From positions 168 to 7,104 of the forward strand of contig DCUC01000035.1 in the NCBI GenBank assembly GCA_002329705.1: a stretch of 6,937 nt of DNA, read 5' to 3'. A program made the translations under genes and the position numbers. Positions within the stretch are counted from its first letter, which is position 1; each line of letters starts with the position of its first letter. A model generated the notes under the pieces. The model was not told the origin of the DNA and ran no database searches. It saw nothing but the letters and a program-made list of their open reading frames with translations. Positions 5,588 through 6,937 of this stretch are shown piece after piece. Source of the stretch: Caryophanales bacterium UBA1424. Its GTDB lineage: Bacteria; Bacillota_I; Bacilli_A; RFN20; CAG-826.

Positions 5588-6937
5588 ATGAATAATCTCC
5601 GCGCATATTTTGTTCCCCATCCCCCGCTCATTATTCCCGAAATCGGGAGAGGAGATGAACAGGCTATCAAAGCCACCATTGCGGCTTACCAGCAAGTCGC
5701 TAAAGAAATTGCGGCATATAAACCGGATACGATTGTGATTATCTCGCCTCACGCTTTGACTTATGAAGATTATTTTCATATCGAAGGCGGTTTATCCTCG
5801 CGAGGTAATTTCGCTGACTACAAAGCGCCTCAGATATCGTTTAATGTCGCGCATGATGTCGATTACGTCAAGAAGCTGGCCTCCTTTGCGAAGAAAACGA
5901 CTTTTCCGGCCGGCACTGACGGGAGGGCGAATAATCCGCTTGACCACGCGACGATGATTCCCTTATATTTCATCAATCAGCATTACCGCGAATATCAAGT
6001 CGTGCGACTCTCTTTTTCCGGCCTCTCTTTTTTAACTCACTATAACTACGGAAAAATGATTAAAGAGATAATTAGGAGCGATGCCACAAAAAAGTATGCC
6101 GTCATCGCCAGCGGCGATTTATCGCATATGCTGAAAAGCGATGGTCCATATGGTTATGCTGAAGAAGGACCTCTTTTTGATAAAGCTGTTTGCAAAGTGC
6201 TCAAAAGCGGTAACTTCCTCGATTTGTTTAATCTTGATCCGCAGATGGTTGAAGGGGCGGGCGAGTGCGGCTTTCGCTCGCTATTAATCCTCGCCGGCAC
6301 TTTAGACAAATTGGCAGTCTCTGCAAAGCTCCTCTCCTACGAAGGGCCTTTCGGTGTCGGCTATGCCGTCGCTTCCTTTGAAGTCATCAACTCTGACGAG
6401 AAGAGAAATTACGGGGCTCAGCACGAAGAAAAAGAGGAGAAGAAGTTAAAACTCATCCGCCGCAAAGAAGATGAATACGTCTCACTGGCCCGCCAAACGC
6501 TTGAATTATATGTAAAAACCGGCCAAGTTTTATCTATTGATAAAGCATCTGATCTGTTAAAGCGAACTCGCGCCGGAGTGTTTGTCAGCTTAAAAAAACA
6601 CGGCGTGCTGCGCGGCTGTATCGGTACGATTCAGCCAACCACGAAATCAATCGCCCATGAAATTATTCAAAACGCCATTTCGTCGGGAACTGAAGATCCG
6701 CGCTTTCCGCCGGTGAGCATCTCCGAGCTTTCTGACCTCGTCTACAGCGTCGACATCCTGAAAGAGCCTGAGCCGATATCATCAAAAAAAGAATTGGATA
6801 TCAAAAAATACGGCGTCATTGTTCGCTGTCGCGGACGAAGCGGTTTGCTCCTTCCCAATATCGAGGGTGTCCATTCAGTCGAGGAACAAATCAGCATCGC
6901 TTTGAGCAAAGCCGGTATTTCTAAGCACGAACTATAC
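5588..6937 (+). CDS. Fused MEMO-AMMECR1 protein of the AmmeMemoRadiSam system (3' end cut by window edge)
   Basis: 450 codons are open to the window end with no stop. Residues 1-266 form a MEMO-like domain related to class III extradiol dioxygenases (LigB fold). Probable metal-site residues are His11 (VPHPPL), His55 (SPHAL) and Glu226 in GECGFRSL (225-232); SGDLSH (175-180) is also conserved. A charged linker rich in Glu and Lys (about 270-293) leads to an AMMECR1 domain (about 294-450) with the hallmark LRGCIGTIQP (341-350), EDPRFPPV (369-376), YSVDIL (386-391) and the near-C-terminal LLPNIEGVHSVEEQISIAL. Such fusions are usually about 465 residues, so perhaps 15-20 are missing. The ATG is one base after the amrS stop with no strong Shine-Dalgarno, so translation is probably coupled. 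Function in bacteria is not established; human MEMO1 and AMMECR1 are separate proteins. It could be annotated as either 'protein A' or 'protein B' of the system because it holds both. Confidence 0.93.
   Translation, partial: MNNLRAYFVPHPPLIIPEIGRGDEQAIKATIAAYQQVAKEIAAYKPDTIVIISPHALTYEDYFHIEGGLSSRGNFADYKAPQISFNVAHDVDYVKKLASFAKKTTFPAGTDGRANNPLDHATMIPLYFINQHYREYQVVRLSFSGLSFLTHYNYGKMIKEIIRSDATKKYAVIASGDLSHMLKSDGPYGYAEEGPLFDKAVCKVLKSGNFLDLFNLDPQMVEGAGECGFRSLLILAGTLDKLAVSAKLLSYEGPFGVGYAVASFEVINSDEKRNYGAQHEEKEEKKLKLIRRKEDEYVSLARQTLELYVKTGQVLSIDKASDLLKRTRAGVFVSLKKHGVLRGCIGTIQPTTKSIAHEIIQNAISSGTEDPRFPPVSISELSDLVYSVDILKEPEPISSKKELDIKKYGVIVRCRGRSGLLLPNIEGVHSVEEQISIALSKAGISKHELY

Overview
The window looks like chromosomal DNA of a Bacillota-type (Firmicutes or close relative) bacterium, probably anaerobic. 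The evidence is a CIRCE heat-shock operator, strong AGGAGG-type ribosome binding sites, a glmS-class self-cleaving ribozyme, a type III glutamine synthetase and an AmmeMemoRadiSam cluster. GC content appears moderate, and the standard bacterial code with normal stop codons fits every gene. I cannot name a genus from the sequence alone.

Minus-strand half (1-4640). A promoter at about 4611-4638 drives a leader of roughly 327 nt, followed by glnN (type III glutamine synthetase) and, 24 nt later, glmS (glutamine:fructose-6-phosphate aminotransferase). Downstream, in the same direction, is an Hsp20 small heat-shock gene with its own sigma-A promoter, overlapped by a CIRCE operator. The Hsp20 gene runs off the left edge of the window. 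No terminator is visible between glmS and hsp20.

The most notable element lies in the leader. At 4437-4561 (minus strand) there is a well-formed glmS ribozyme, the RNA that cleaves itself when bound to glucosamine-6-phosphate (GlcN6P). It does not sit in front of glmS, where the 24-nt gap is far too short for one. It sits in front of glnN, the first gene of the two-gene unit. GlcN6P should therefore control both the enzyme that makes glutamine and the enzyme that spends glutamine to make GlcN6P.

Plus-strand half (4640-6937). Divergently transcribed are a radical SAM enzyme of the AmmeMemoRadiSam type (AmrS-like, apparently lacking the usual C-terminal cysteine-rich tail) and, one base after its stop, a fused MEMO-AMMECR1 protein that is open to the right edge. 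The biochemical role of this system is not settled. The shared intergenic region (4278-4713) holds the ribozyme, both candidate promoters, a cre-like CcpA box and a Shine-Dalgarno-like element without an ordinary start codon.
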